Assembly (NCBI GenBank): GCA_019188255.1
Contig: JAETXT010000005.1
Span: 2,170,001 to 2,234,000, forward strand
Origin: Verticillium longisporum
Taxonomy: Eukaryota; Ascomycota; Sordariomycetes; Glomerellales; Plectosphaerellaceae
Direction of reading: 5' to 3'
DNA length: 64,000 nucleotides
How positions within the stretch are numbered: position 1 is the first letter of the stretch; every line of letters begins with the position of its first letter. Below the pieces are notes generated by a model, which had not been told where the DNA came from, ran no database searches, and saw nothing but the letters and a program-made list of their open reading frames with translations. Positions 13,130 to 24,344 of the stretch are shown piece by piece. A program made the translations under genes and the position numbers.

Positions 13130-14923
13130 ATGTCGTCTTCAGACACCCTCAGCCTTAGCCTCGCCACGATCCCATCAGAAACGCTGGACCTCATCTGCTC
13201 ACACTTCTGCCTTCACTGCAACCGCGCTCACGCCGTCGACGCGCCCCTCGCCCTCGTTGACAATGCCTTCGGCGACCAAAAGACTCTCTCGGCACTGAGT
13301 CGCACGTGCAGACGCCTACGCGCACACGCCCAGCCCGTGCTCTTCCACCTCTACCACGCCGCGCTGCCTCACACCATCGCCGGCGACCGTCGCACCTTCC
13401 GCGCCCAGCTCTACAATGCCCGCTGCCATTTCCGCGAGAAGCGCCTCCTCGCACTCTTCCTGCGCACGCTCCTCGACAGGCAGGATCTCGCTGCCAGCGT
13501 GCGCGCTCTGGCGCTGTACCAGGCTCCATGGACAGGCCTGGTGCAGATGACGCCCACTGGCAACGCCGGGGTGACCGAGATGCGACAGCTGCAAGGCGAG
13601 CTGATCGCAGACGTCACGGTGAGGAGCCGCCAGAAGTTACGCGACGACTACAGCGGTGGCGATGGAGGAGGATACCTGGCAGTAGGCGACGCCGCCGCCG
13701 CTGACCCCGGCGACAGCTCGCTCGAGCTGCTTCAGGACCTGACCGTCGCGCTCTGCGCCCCCTCGCTGGATCAGCTCCTCATCGAGCGCATGATGCGTCT
13801 CGACGAGCTCGCCGACGCGACCAGCGACTGGCGCGCCTGGTCTTACGACCTGCCGCGCCTCACCTACCTCGCCTTCCCAGGCCTCAGGGCCGGCGGCGAG
13901 GAGACGTACTACTACAAGGAGGCGCGGAACCTCGTGGCCCGGGCGCCGAACCTGCGTGTCCTCGTCGCTCCTGACTGCGAGGCCGAGTCGGATCACTGGA
14001 TGGAGCAGCAGTACAGCGGCGTGCCGTGGGACCTGTCGCTGGCGCACCTCCGCAGGTTGTCAATCAGCGGTATCGAGCGCGGGCACCTACGTGCCGTCCT
14101 CGCAGGGTGTCCTGTTCTCGAGGACCTTGAGTACTTTTGCGAGGACACGGGGTTCGAGGATGATGTGCTGTGCTCCGAACAAGACCTTGCACTGGTGGTG
14201 AAGACGCTGCGCCGTCTGTGCTACTCTGTCATTGGCAGGGAGAACAGTTCGTCTATCAACGCCGAGCTCCGGGTTTTTGACGAGGAGCACTACCCCTCTT
14301 GGGCTGGCTTCCCTGCTCTCCAGACGCTCGAGACTGATCGCATGCTCATCTATGGGCCGGCTGAAGAGGCAGACAACGACGACGATGACAGTGATGACGG
14401 TGATACTGATGGCGACGACGATGAAGAAGCAAGCAACAGTGACCAGGAGCAGCACCACACAGCCGAAGAATCTACGTGGCCGAGTGCTGCCCATGAGCCA
14501 CAAGACAGCCAGATCCCTGGCTCGCGACAGAGCAAAAAGGAGCTACGCAAGATGAGGAAGACGACTCCTGAGGACTTCCTTTCTCGCCTGCCCCCGTCCC
14601 TCGAGATGCTCAGGATCGGCCACATCACGTCCTGGCCAGCAATGTACAGAGATGCCGTGGCGCTGGCAGACCAGGCCGCGCGCCGCTTCCCTCGCCTGCG
14701 GACTCTGCAGCTCGAGGTGGTCGAGACGCTGCCGCCTCAGGACGAAATCACAAGTCTCGCCAGCCTCTTTGAGGTTGCTGGCATTTCTTGCTCCGTCACG
14801 GCTATAGAGCGCCAGGGCCGTGATTCTCGCGGTCTTCTGCCCCTCCGTCTCGCACAGAGCGGTCCGCAAGTGGTTTTAGACGAAGTCGAGGCTAGGGAAA
14901 ACGTCAATAAGAACCGCACATGA
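13130..14923 (+). CDS. F-box-like protein with acidic linker
   Basis: Intronless frame of 597 codons; the ATG follows CATC. The N-terminus resembles a fungal F-box: a leading IPSETLDLICSHF segment at about residues 14-26, then LSALSRTCRRLRAHAQPVLFHLYH at about 54-77. The middle and C-terminal parts contain scattered Leu-rich segments (LRVLVAPDCE, LAHLRRLSISGI, LRTLQLEV) like degenerate leucine-rich repeats of F-box substrate adaptors. Residues about 410-445 form a run of Asp, Glu and Ser, followed by a basic patch. Role by family: substrate recognition in an SCF ubiquitin ligase; the substrate is unknown. The F-box is divergent, so 'F-box-like' is safer than a firm assignment. Confidence 0.75.
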   Translation: MSSSDTLSLSLATIPSETLDLICSHFCLHCNRAHAVDAPLALVDNAFGDQKTLSALSRTCRRLRAHAQPVLFHLYHAALPHTIAGDRRTFRAQLYNARCHFREKRLLALFLRTLLDRQDLAASVRALALYQAPWTGLVQMTPTGNAGVTEMRQLQGELIADVTVRSRQKLRDDYSGGDGGGYLAVGDAAAADPGDSSLELLQDLTVALCAPSLDQLLIERMMRLDELADATSDWRAWSYDLPRLTYLAFPGLRAGGEETYYYKEARNLVARAPNLRVLVAPDCEAESDHWMEQQYSGVPWDLSLAHLRRLSISGIERGHLRAVLAGCPVLEDLEYFCEDTGFEDDVLCSEQDLALVVKTLRRLCYSVIGRENSSSINAELRVFDEEHYPSWAGFPALQTLETDRMLIYGPAEEADNDDDDSDDGDTDGDDDEEASNSDQEQHHTAEESTWPSAAHEPQDSQIPGSRQSKKELRKMRKTTPEDFLSRLPPSLEMLRIGHITSWPAMYRDAVALADQAARRFPRLRTLQLEVVETLPPQDEITSLASLFEVAGISCSVTAIERQGRDSRGLLPLRLAQSGPQVVLDEVEARENVNKNRT

Positions 14924-15170
14924 TCACGGTTTGAAGAGCATCAAGCACCAGAAATACACTTATATGATCAATTTAAACGCTTTTTACACTTTCTTTCCCG
15001 ACCCTCCGTATACAATGCAAAGGAGGAAATGGGATCTATGTATGTGCCTGCATCTACAGGTACATGCCATGCTACGCAACATGAAATAAGGAAACGCTGT
15101 GCCGTATGCACTATACTGTGTTGTGCGTGTTCTAGGGCATGCCTTTTTATTGGCCCACCTCCCATGAGCT

Positions 15171-15360
15171 CTACTTTGTGCCGCAGGCCTTGCCCATGAT
15201 GGACTGGACCTTGGGCGTGTTAGCCGCGTACGACTTGCCCATGTTCTCCTTCTGCTTGGTCGACATCTCGTTCTTCTTGGCGTTCAACCCGGCAAAGCGG
15301 CCACTGCGACCGGCTGGTCCGCCGAGCTCGCCCATGATGGTAAGCAGGATGGCGAGGGGC
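15171..15360 (-). pseudogene. Out-of-frame C-terminal tail of the GH18 chitinase
   Basis: Just past the break at about 15357-15366 another minus-strand frame stays open to a TAG at 15173-15171. Its content, a hydrophobic start followed by a Gly/Lys-rich tail, fits the usual C-terminus of this chitinase family better than the Pro/Ser-rich in-frame end at 15284. The preceding residues VYAIIEDP match the family lead-in. The mismatch is one nucleotide in a G/C run. It may be a sequencing indel, a recent mutation, or less likely an unrecognised splice event. Confidence 0.7.
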
Positions 15361-18300
15361 GCCCTGTGGGGTCCTCAATGATGGCGTAGACGCCGAGGCC
15401 GGCGGCGCCGGCACCCTCGATGGCCATGATGAGACGGCCGAGAGCCGCGCCGACACGGCCGAGGGAGCCGACGATGGGACCGACAAAGGCCAGCAGGAAG
15501 AGGACGCCCTCGATGATCTGCAGGATGAGGTTCTTCTCCTGCTCCTCCTTCCAGTCCTTGCCGATCTCCTTGACCGTGTTCATCGAGGCGACGGCGTCCT
15601 CGAGCATGAAGACGGGCACGGACAGGACCTCGACGGCGTTGTCGTAGCCGCCGGACCAGTCCTCGAAGCCAATGGCCGTGTAGATGTCGTCAAAGGCGTC
15701 TGTGATGTTGGCCATGTTCTCACGCGCGATGCGGATGATCTCCTTGGGGTCCGGCACCTCAATGTCCTTGTTGGCCTTGGGCATGGGAATGTCGTGGTAG
15801 TAGATGTTCTTGGCGATGCACATGTCCTGCCCCGTGCAGCCGTTGTTGTTGGCGTGCTCCTTGTAGCCCGTCTGCACCCACTCGGTCAGGATGCCCTCCT
15901 CGGCGAGGGCCTTGTGCCAGCCGGCCTCGTCCTTGAGCTCGAACCAGTAGGCGTAGTCGTCAAAGGGCTTGCCCGTTGGCAGGTTGAAGCAGTCGGCGGG
16001 CTTGGCGTCGCTGCGCTTGGCGCGCAGGCCGCCTTGGACGGCGAAGCAGTTGAAGAAGTCGCCGGAGCGGCCGCCGTACTGCTTCTCAAAGGTCATGAGG
16101 CGCTCGAGGCGGCCGTCGAGCGACTTGATGATGTAGTCCTTGTAAAAGTCAAAGAGGCCGTCATACCCGCTGGCAGCGGCGTCGTAGCCGTTGAGCGAGT
16201 TGGCGAGCATCTTTTTGAGCGTGTCAATGGCGAGCATGGCGGCGCACTCGGGCTCCATGCCGCCGGCGACAGCATCGAGGGCGTCGAGCGTGTCGTAGCT
16301 CGAGTCGAGCGGGCAGTTGCTGCTGAGGTCCAGCTCCGGCCAGTCGTCCAGGGCCTTCTCCGAGTTGGATCGGCCAACGTCGACGCCCAGGTCGATGGCC
16401 CAGTCGCTGGTGCCGGCCATGTTGGCGAGGCGGTAGACGAGCTTGCGGCTATCCTTTGTCTTGGGGCTCATCCACGACACCCACTCGACGTCGTCGTAGA
16501 TGAAAATGTCAGAGTCGGACGATTCGTCGTAGTAGGCCGACACCTTGGAGCTGCCGAACCCAGACCGGGCGTTGAGCGCAATCTGCATCATCTCGGCGTC
16601 GGCAATGTAGCCGGGCGTGCCAGTGCAGGTACCAGCCTTGGCGGGCGACTGGTTGCGGCCGCCGAGGAAGAAGCAGTTGGGGCCCTCACAGCCCATCTGG
16701 GCCATCTTGAAGCTGCGGCCGTAGCTGCTGACACCGACCATGAGCTTGTTGGTCGGCACGCCGGCCTTGGTCACCATAGACAGAGAACTCTGCGTCAGCG
16801 TGATGTTGACATGCGAACGAAGGCAGTTGGCGCCCGGACAGCCCTCACTGGATCTGTTAGTCTCTTTCCAAGCGTGAGAAAAGAGAGAGAGAGAAGAGGA
16901 AGACTCACGAAGCCCACTTGTTGCCGACATCCCACTGGCCGTGGAGATCGTAGGTCATGTACACAATGTAGTCGACAATCTTGGAGATCTCGGCAATGGG
17001 GAACGCCTTGAGATACCAGTAGGAAGCCGGGGCAGCGATGGCAATAGTCTTGCTTTGAGGCATGCGGCGCTTGACGATGCCCAGGAAAGCGAGATAGTTC
17101 TTCCCGTCGTCGGGCGAGCCGGGCTGGCTACCATCGATGTCGGTGGCACCAGGGTACTCCCAGTCGAAGTCAACGCCGTCGAGACCATTGGCGGCGATGA
17201 AGTTGATGACATTGGTGGCGAACTTCAGCGAGTTGGCCGGCTTGACGGCATTGCGGAAGATGTGGCTCGTCGCCGGCTCGTTAGAGAAGGCCCAGCCACC
17301 AAAAGAAAGAACCTTCTTGAAGCTGGACTTCAGCTTGACAAACTTGTCGAACTGTTCCTTCTCCTTGGGGCCTATGTAGATGGAAAAGTCCTCGGCGATC
17401 ATGCCAAAGGCAAAATGGATAATGTCATTCTCCTTGGGGATCGACTCGACATCCATGTTGAGACAGGGGCGGTCCATGTTCCAACCCTCAAAGTAGCCGA
17501 GCTGCCTGAATTTGTCGGGGCCGACCTTGTTGTTGACAATGTCCATGCCGCAGTTGGAGATGCAACCGTACGTGTCCTTCTTGGCCGTGCCGGGTGTGTT
17601 GTTGACGGTCGTGTCGACGCAGAAGTCCTTGGTCGTGCCGCACTGGCCCCAGATGTTGCAGCAGACGTTGAGCGGGCATGGGTTGAGCATGGTGAGGTTG
17701 CCGCTCGAGGGCCTCTCGGTGCCGGGCTTCTGGGGGCCGCAGATAGCGTTCTCAATCGGCGCCGGCATGGGCGGCGTGCCGCCGCTGAGACAGATCTTCA
17801 TGTTCTCCTTGAGCAGATCACAGTCGCCCCAGCCCCAGGTCTTGCCCGTGTTGAGCTTGTGCAGCTCCGTGACCGTCAGGCCGTTGGGATCAGCGATATC
17901 GAAGCATCCGTCGCCCTTCTTGATCGTGTACACGGCGCAGGACCCGTCGCTGTTGTCCTTGGGTTTGAGGTTCGGCTTGTCGCCGGCAGTGCAGCAGACA
18001 GCCGACCTGAGCTTGAGGTTGTTGCAGAAGGCGCTGCTGCCGCCTCCGTTGAGCTCGTAGAACTTGGTTGTCGCGATGCCGCAGTCAGCCGCCAGCTGAG
18101 GGCACGTGTTGTCCTTGGCAACGACCAGATACTTGCATTCAGCAGCCGCCCTGCGCACTTCGGACGATGCCGAGGGGGCCTCTTCCTCGGGCTTATCACC
18201 GCCCGAGCAGCAGAGCGAGGTGCCGACCTCGAGGTTGGTGCAGAAGGAAGAGTCACCGCGGTTGTACTTGTAGAGAGCCTCGAGTGTGATGCCGCACTTC

Positions 18301-19385
18301 TGCGTTGCGAGGCTGTAGCAGCTGTCGGTGGCTTCGATCCTGGCGGTCCGGCACTGCTCGTCGCGGTCCTCGAGGCCATCGTTGAGGCCATCATAAGGGT
18401 CGTAAGCCCTAGCTTCGACAGAGGTCGAAGGGCCTAGAGCCAGCGAGGTGACACTGTACGTGGGTTTCGTGACACTCGAAGCCGTGACAGAGACTGACGA
18501 ATTCTTGTGCTTGGGCAGGACGGCATCAGCACCCAGAGTCAGTGCGAGACCTGGGATGATGCTGAGCTCCTCTCCCTTCCAGGTCTCACCACCGCCTGGG
18601 AGATCGAGACAAGTCATCTTGGACCAGCTCTGCACGGCACTAAAAGCATCGCTGATCTTGCCGGTCGCGTCGTAGTAGATGCCAAAGCTCTGGCTCCAAG
18701 GAAGGCCGTCACTCGAGCCGCAGACCTGGGCAGCTGCCTTCTTAGGCAACGAGCCCTCCTTGGACTCGACCAAGGCGACGAAACGCTCGAGAAGGTCCTT
18801 GGCCGAAGTCTTGCGAATCTGCTCGCCGACCCACAGCCCGACAACAGCATCGCCCGACTTGGCGAACAGGGCCGTCGACTCGCAGTTGGGGTCCTCAATA
18901 ATATTCTTCTGCAGCTGGAGCGTGGCGTCGACGATATCGGACGACTTGCTACCGTCGACCGTCTCCGGCCACCAGCCGACCTCGACGTCAACCTTGGTGG
19001 GCCTTAGCTCCGCCGACGCCAGGCACGGCGGGCCGAACTTTTGTTCGCTGGCAAGGGCCGTGTTGGAGGACGACTCGGGGACGCTGCAGGCGCGAATCGT
19101 GTTCTCCTTGGCAGTGCTGGTGATGGGACGGTTCAGGTTGCCCTCAAAGAGCAGCGTCTCGTTACACTGCTTGAGAGCCGCGATGGACGGCACGACAGTC
19201 CAGGAGAAACCGGTCGGGCCGACATCTGCACAAGGAACGGGACAGAGGTCGCGAAATGTGGGCTTGGGAACCAGGGCGGGATGAGGGAAGGTCTCCGAGT
19301 CAAAGCCGGTCTCAAGAGCCGATGTGGTGGCGGCGAAGAAGCCCAGCCAGCCCCCGATGGAGGTGACGGTATTCTGACACCTCAT
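15284..19385 (-). CDS. GH18 chitinase with LysM-type and ChtBD1 modules (killer-toxin-like, subgroup C)
   Basis: Secreted chitinase of about 1346 residues as read. The start at 19385 (MRCQ...) gives a signal peptide; the frame upstream of it is not convincing. Exon 1 is 19385-16909, the intron 16848-16908 (61 nt, GTGAGT...CAG), and exon 2 starts at 16847. After a Cys-containing N-terminal region (residues 1-290) come three LysM-type, Cys-rich modules at about 345-396, 417-468 and 483-536. A hevein-type ChtBD1 follows at about 549-590, then the GH18 barrel from about 625. GH18 signatures are VLSFGGWAF (692-700) and the catalytic DGVDFDWEYPG (736-746) with its Glu. Family knowledge: subgroup C chitinases resemble the Kluyveromyces killer toxin alpha/beta subunit, cut chitin and often sit beside LysM genes, as here. 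The frame ends at 15284 after a break near 15357-15366 (see separate entry). Confidence 0.9.
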
Positions 19386-21056
19386 GTTTTGAATCAAAGA
19401 GGGAAAATAAAGAAAACAAAGAACGTGATGGCCAAGACTGGCAAAAGGTATAGGGCCAGGCAATGATGTGCCAGTGAGAACGAGGGAGGTGAGAAGCAAG
19501 CCAACAGAGAGGCAACTGCCGGTGGGAAGAGACAGGATGAAGAGGCCTGTCAGTCAGCACTCAAAGAGAGAAGAGAGATCTGAACTGCGATAACTTATAC
19601 GAATCGATACCAAGTTCCTACGACTCGAAAAAGCGATTGACAATGGCTGCCCATGTTCTGTTCCGACCCCTCACCTCCCTCCTCTGAGAAGGATTGATCC
19701 TTTCACTGACGGCAAAACTCTAGCCGAGAGACCGAATAGCCTAGATCACCACTGTGTCTCCTGTAATTGCGAATGAATCCTGGCCGGCGCTGCATCGACC
19801 GAAGGATTCAGTCTGGCTAAGATAGAGGGGGTGCAAAGTCTAGAGAGCGGCTCAACTCCCTTTCTCGGCAAAGCATGTGCCCCTGAGGAAGATGTCATGT
19901 CTCGTCGGCCAATGGACGACACAATACGAGTTTGCTCAAGTTTTGCGAACGTTCTCCCTCACTCTCATTGTGTCTCCTCTGGCTGTTTGGACAAAAAAAA
20001 TCACCGCAAAGGCCCAGACCACAAGGAGGCGAATCCTTCGGCACGATCCCCCTGTCGCGGGATGGGCGCAGGTACCACAGCCAAAACGTTGTGAGGTCGC
20101 ATCGCCCCCGAAGGCTAGTCAGGTCATCCCCAGGTCATCTTTACTCATCCCTCCAGAAATCCCTCCAGAAATAGACTGCTAGGCAAAAGCTTACATGGAC
20201 GACCGTTCGAGCCCCCCGAGACAGACTCTACCTGGTTGTGCACTAACTCCTTCGAATGCGACATGGGCCGGACAAGGTTGTTCTTTTCTCTGAGCCGTGA
20301 TGAATGCGGCAGTCATTCCCAGCAACGAAATCCCAAATAGGCAGTTGGCTACCTAGGTATGCAAGGCTAAATCGCAATCTCAGGCTCCCTCCAGTCGACC
20401 CCTGGAGGATATTAAACGAGAACTGGAGATTCTGGCATGGGGTTCTTCAAGGCAAGGTATGGCCTTGTAGAGAAGACAAATTTACAACCAGAACTCAGCA
20501 GCGGCAATCATGGTCAGCTGTGCTGGAGTCACCTCATTCTCACAGCCGGGAACCATCAAGGGAAGTTCCAAGGGTCAGGGTTCGGATCCCCCAATCCGCA
20601 AGCTTTGAGATCGCCTGGGGCCTTTGAACCCCCTGTTCTATCGCTCGTCCTCCCCCCTGCCCTACTTTCGGTTGCCCATGGGATCGCATCCTGCATCTGG
20701 CTCTCGGAATAATACTGCGACATGCGAAAGGGGCTGACATCTTTTTTTTTTTGCTTTAACCCTCGAAGGATTGGAGAAATTGTCAAGCCAAGGCCTGGAT
20801 GAGGCCTCGACCCGGGAGAATAGGTGTCCGGTCCGCGTGGACCTTCGCGAGGACGTTCGATGGCCTTCAAGAGTGATAAATATGTTTGCCGCCATCAACG
20901 CCGCCTCCATTCTGTGCCATGATGTTGATGCTTTTGCACGTCAAGTTCCCGACTCGAAGGACCGACTGACCTTTGGCGGCCTGCTTGTCCCATTCTATCA
21001 ACCCCTCGTCTGGGTGATTCCTCTCATTTCTTGCTTCTTTCTTACTTCTCTTCATC
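19386..21056. promoter_or_regulatory. Shared divergent spacer between the GH18 chitinase and the secreted 394-aa protein
   Basis: 1.67 kb separating two start codons that face away from each other, so it must hold both promoters. An exact TACCTAGGTA palindrome lies at 20350-20359 and a T-run at about 20742-20752. A motif resembling a tRNA T-arm near 20578 has no matching acceptor or D-arm. No coding frame is convincing. Confidence 0.6.
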
Positions 21057-22241
21057 ATGAGGTTCAATGCGCCGTCTCTGATCGTGGCCATCCTGGGTGC
21101 CACGGTCAGAATGGTTCACGCAGGAATGAGCGTCCGCGGTGCCGAGGCCCTCTACATTTACAACGTCTACCGCATGGACGTTGAGATCAGCGCCGCCAGA
21201 GCGCTCGCCGACGGATCTTGGTCGGGGCCAGGCGACACGCGGGATGTGCCCTGGAAGCTTGGCCGCTACTTCGGCGAGAGCTCGGAGCCCAATGATTATC
21301 CCAACGGGCGCGACAACCACTACGGCCTCAACTTCCATGCCTTCATCCGCTTGGCCCAGGGACCGGGCTCCAACTACCCGCGCAACAACCATCAGAGTCG
21401 AATCGCTGACGACTGGATGCCGACGCTTCTGGAGGTCAAGAACCTGCCTCGTTTCCCGCCCGATAGCGGCGAGCTTATGCCGGTCGACAGCAACACCCCC
21501 ACGCCCTCGCGCTACACCTTCAGCGACTTCAACCTTCACAAGATGCTGGGAGCCTCAAGCAAGGGCGAAGGCCTCAACGCCAAAAACCCCTACTTCTATT
21601 TCGACAATGTGCTGAAGATCCTCGGCAAGCGCGCTTCCCAGCTTTACGAACTCGATCCGGCCCGCGGTGCCGGCTACTTCAACAACATGAACCCCTGCTT
21701 GCGTGAGTCGCACGTGGGCCGCACCATTGAAATAGAGCCTTTCAAGCAGGATGGCATCGGCAAAGACCTCATAGCCACCGCCAGGCAACAGGGCATGGGG
21801 TCTTCGTTCTCGAGAAATTGGATCAAGACCAAACATGTAACACCCGCTGAGAATATCAGGAAGGGCGGCGACGAGACGGTCTACTTCAACCAGATGCCTG
21901 ATCCCAATAATGCAAACCAAATGGTGCCGTACAAGTACACGGCGTTCGACTCAGCCGCAACTTCAGACACTATCAAGAAGAATGCCAAGAAGCAATTCCG
22001 AGAGGCTCTTCAGTTGCGAATGAAGGAGATGGCGAAGGAATTTGGCACCAAAGGCGTGGACGAGAACGGCAAAACACTGTGGATCTTTGGCGATGAGCAG
22101 AACGTCAAGCACGAGAACGTGCGCAAGCAGATTTGGGTACTAAAGATAAATCATGAGAAACAGCAGAACAGCGCTACGGGCGCTGCTTCTGGTTGTGGCT
22201 ACAGGAAGCCCGCCGATCCGAAGAAAGAGGAAGAGTCGTAG
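21057..22241 (+). CDS. Secreted protein of unknown family
   Basis: Intronless frame of 394 codons; ATG in the context TCATC. A hydrophobic signal peptide covers residues 1 to about 22 (cut near VHAG), and there is no later membrane segment. The mature protein is soluble-looking, with Trp/Tyr/Asn-rich stretches (YNVYRMDVEISAARAL, FYFDNVLKILG, RGAGYFNNMNPC) and a basic, Lys-rich C-terminus. Only about two cysteines occur in the mature part, unlike typical small Cys-rich effectors. I do not recognise a domain. It is divergent from the chitinase and upstream of the LysM gene, so a role in the same cell-wall or host-interface setting is plausible but unproven. Codon use and composition look like a real gene. 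Confidence 0.75.
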   Translation: MRFNAPSLIVAILGATVRMVHAGMSVRGAEALYIYNVYRMDVEISAARALADGSWSGPGDTRDVPWKLGRYFGESSEPNDYPNGRDNHYGLNFHAFIRLAQGPGSNYPRNNHQSRIADDWMPTLLEVKNLPRFPPDSGELMPVDSNTPTPSRYTFSDFNLHKMLGASSKGEGLNAKNPYFYFDNVLKILGKRASQLYELDPARGAGYFNNMNPCLRESHVGRTIEIEPFKQDGIGKDLIATARQQGMGSSFSRNWIKTKHVTPAENIRKGGDETVYFNQMPDPNNANQMVPYKYTAFDSAATSDTIKKNAKKQFREALQLRMKEMAKEFGTKGVDENGKTLWIFGDEQNVKHENVRKQIWVLKINHEKQQNSATGAASGCGYRKPADPKKEEES

Positions 22242-23718
22242 AAGCCTCGCGGTGAGTAACGAGAATGACTTTCAATCTCAGGGGTGTCTCTAGACAGGTT
22301 TCATAATCGAAATTCTTCCGTAGCATATAGCCCGCTAGATCTCCTTACAACAATCTCATTGCTATGATTGGTCCTTTCCTCTTGACCCTCTACGGTCAAA
22401 TAGTAGCCGACGCCCTGCCAGTCTCATGGTCTCCATGGGTCCTGACACCCTCGAGAAGGGTATCGGGGGCGCCCGAGGCCACCTCATGGACGCCATGATA
22501 CTGTTCTAGCCGAGCGGTTGTGGCTGTTGCCTTGTTCTACCTTGGATGTATGTCATAGCAGCCTTGGATGCGACTTCATTGGGCTGTGATGGTGCTTTTC
22601 CTACTAAGTAATATATGCGTTGATCAGCTTCATTCAATACCTTGTTTGTTCCTCAACGCTGTAAAAAGCCCCAAAACTTTGGAGGATTTTCTGTCGCATG
22701 TCGATGGTGTAAATGTATGACCTATGAATGAACCCAACATGAACGGTCTCTCCATTCGATTCACTCTTCTGTCAAGGATACAGCAAATCTCAAGTGCGCG
22801 AAGCCAATTTGATTCCGCGTCGTGGTTCAACTCACTGCCCCTCCCCCACCTCCTCCAAGAGACAACTGTCTCGCGGGGGCTTCGTCTAATTTGCAGAATC
22901 CTTCGAGGTGGCAAATTGGGACCTCAATCGTCCCATGGCATCCTAAACGTGTGATCAAAGCATCACGGCGTGAGCATTGCCCCATGGAGAAGCCCCGTCG
23001 TGGTCTTAGTGCATGGTCACATGCCAGACGGGACCGACCGAAAGCTCTCAGTTGTGGTTCTCTCGATATCAGACAAGCAGAAAAGAGACCTTGTCGATCG
23101 GCTAAACTGAAAGCGAGCAATTTCGAGCTCGGTGCACCTTCTGATTTGGCCTTAGTCATGGACCTTATAATAGACACATTAAGGCTTGAACAGGTTCAAT
23201 TAAACACAGTTCCGAACCCAGGCCTAAACTTTGAGGCTTTTTCCCTCCCTCTGTCTGTCCTGAATCCTTCGACCGGATGTTGTGCTAGCAGATATGAAGG
23301 TGATCCTTCCGGTTGAATGCACGGCGGACGCATGATCATTGATCTAGGGGTCCTGCACTGCAACGGTGCATCTGCATTGCCTAGACTCGGCTGTGCCACT
23401 TCGGTTGTCGGCGGGACCGTTGCGCAGCAGGGAATCGTATGAACCCCCTGACGGCTCCGTGCCGAGAAGGAGTCTGAACCATGAACCCCATTTCCGCATC
23501 TCGTCTGAGTGAATCCAGAACATCACCACGAGACGACAATTCTTCCTCGAATGATCTTTAGTGACCGGTGTATAACTAGACTGGTTTGATCCTCGTGGCT
23601 TTCTTCCTTGTCTTGATCTCCCTCCTCCAGGCTCATTCTCACCTGTCAAAGACTTCAGTCCTTACAGCACCTCCTTCTCATCGAGTTCCCCCAGTCCGGG
23701 TTGATCCTCTTCTTCACG
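22242..23718 (+). other. Spacer upstream of the LysM gene
   Basis: About 1.5 kb with no convincing gene. The last 150 bases before the LysM start are pyrimidine-rich, as in fungal leaders, and a weak TATAAC lies at 23571. Confidence 0.5.
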
Positions 23719-24344
23719 ATGTCTTTCATCAAGTGCAGCCTTTTGCTGGCCGCCGCCGCGGTCGCATCCGTCTCGGCCCGTAGGGGCCCGGAACCCAAGT
23801 ACCCTCCCGCTGCCGACACCAGTTCCTACTGCTCGTACTGGGTGGACTACGAGGGTGACAAGTCCTGCTCGCGTGTCGTCGAAGACAACGCCATTGTCCT
23901 GAAGGACTTTGCGCGATGGGTACGTACAATTTTCCCACTGTCCTGTGTGTACAACTACTGACCCCCCAAAAAAAACAGAATCCCACCGTTGGCGCAGACT
24001 GCTCCGGCATCAAGGCAGGCAGCTCGTATTGCGTTGAGGCCTTCGGTGAGCCCGAGCCCGTCGAGGTCACCACGACCACTCGCGCTGCCACGACGACGAC
24101 GCAGCCCACCCCGACCGCGACGTCGTTTGCCATCGGCATCGCCCCGCCCCAGCCCACCCAGTCCGGCATGGTGACCAACTGCAACAAGTTCCACTGGATT
24201 GCCGAGGGCGTCAGCTGCAGCCAAGTCATCAGCTTCCAGAAGATCACGCTCGCCGACTTTGTCAAGTGGAACCCTTCCGTCAAGAGCGATTGTTCCGGCA
24301 TGTGGGCCGGTGACAACGTCTGCGTCAGCGTCGTCGGCAGCTAA
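23719..24344 (+). CDS. Secreted LysM protein, truncated by a stop after two modules
   Basis: Two exons: 23719-23919 and 23979-24344. The intron 23920-23978 is 59 nt (GTACGT, CTACTGAC branch, ACAG). The product is 188 residues with a signal peptide at 1-20. LysM 1 (about 38-85) is divergent. A Thr/Pro-rich linker follows, then LysM 2 (about 135-186) with Cys pairs, KFHWIAEG and FVKWNPSV. LysM modules bind chitin oligomers; secreted fungal LysM proteins can protect hyphae from chitinases or hide chitin fragments from host receptors (family knowledge). The TAA at 24342-24344 lies in the linker, and the same frame continues with four more modules. As it stands this could be a functional two-module protein or the stub of a six-module one. 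It lies about 4.3 kb from the GH18 start, a common pairing. Confidence 0.85.

Noticed and set aside
16941..18437. Plus-strand open frame of 498 codons opposite the chitinase, and another of 405 codons at 15794-17011
   Set aside because: Both mirror the GC-rich third-position bias of the chitinase exons. Composition is Val/Ala/Leu/Gly/Arg-rich with no domain.
20560..20600. tRNA T-arm-like GGTTCGGATCC
   Set aside because: No acceptor, D or anticodon stems at tRNA spacing on either side.
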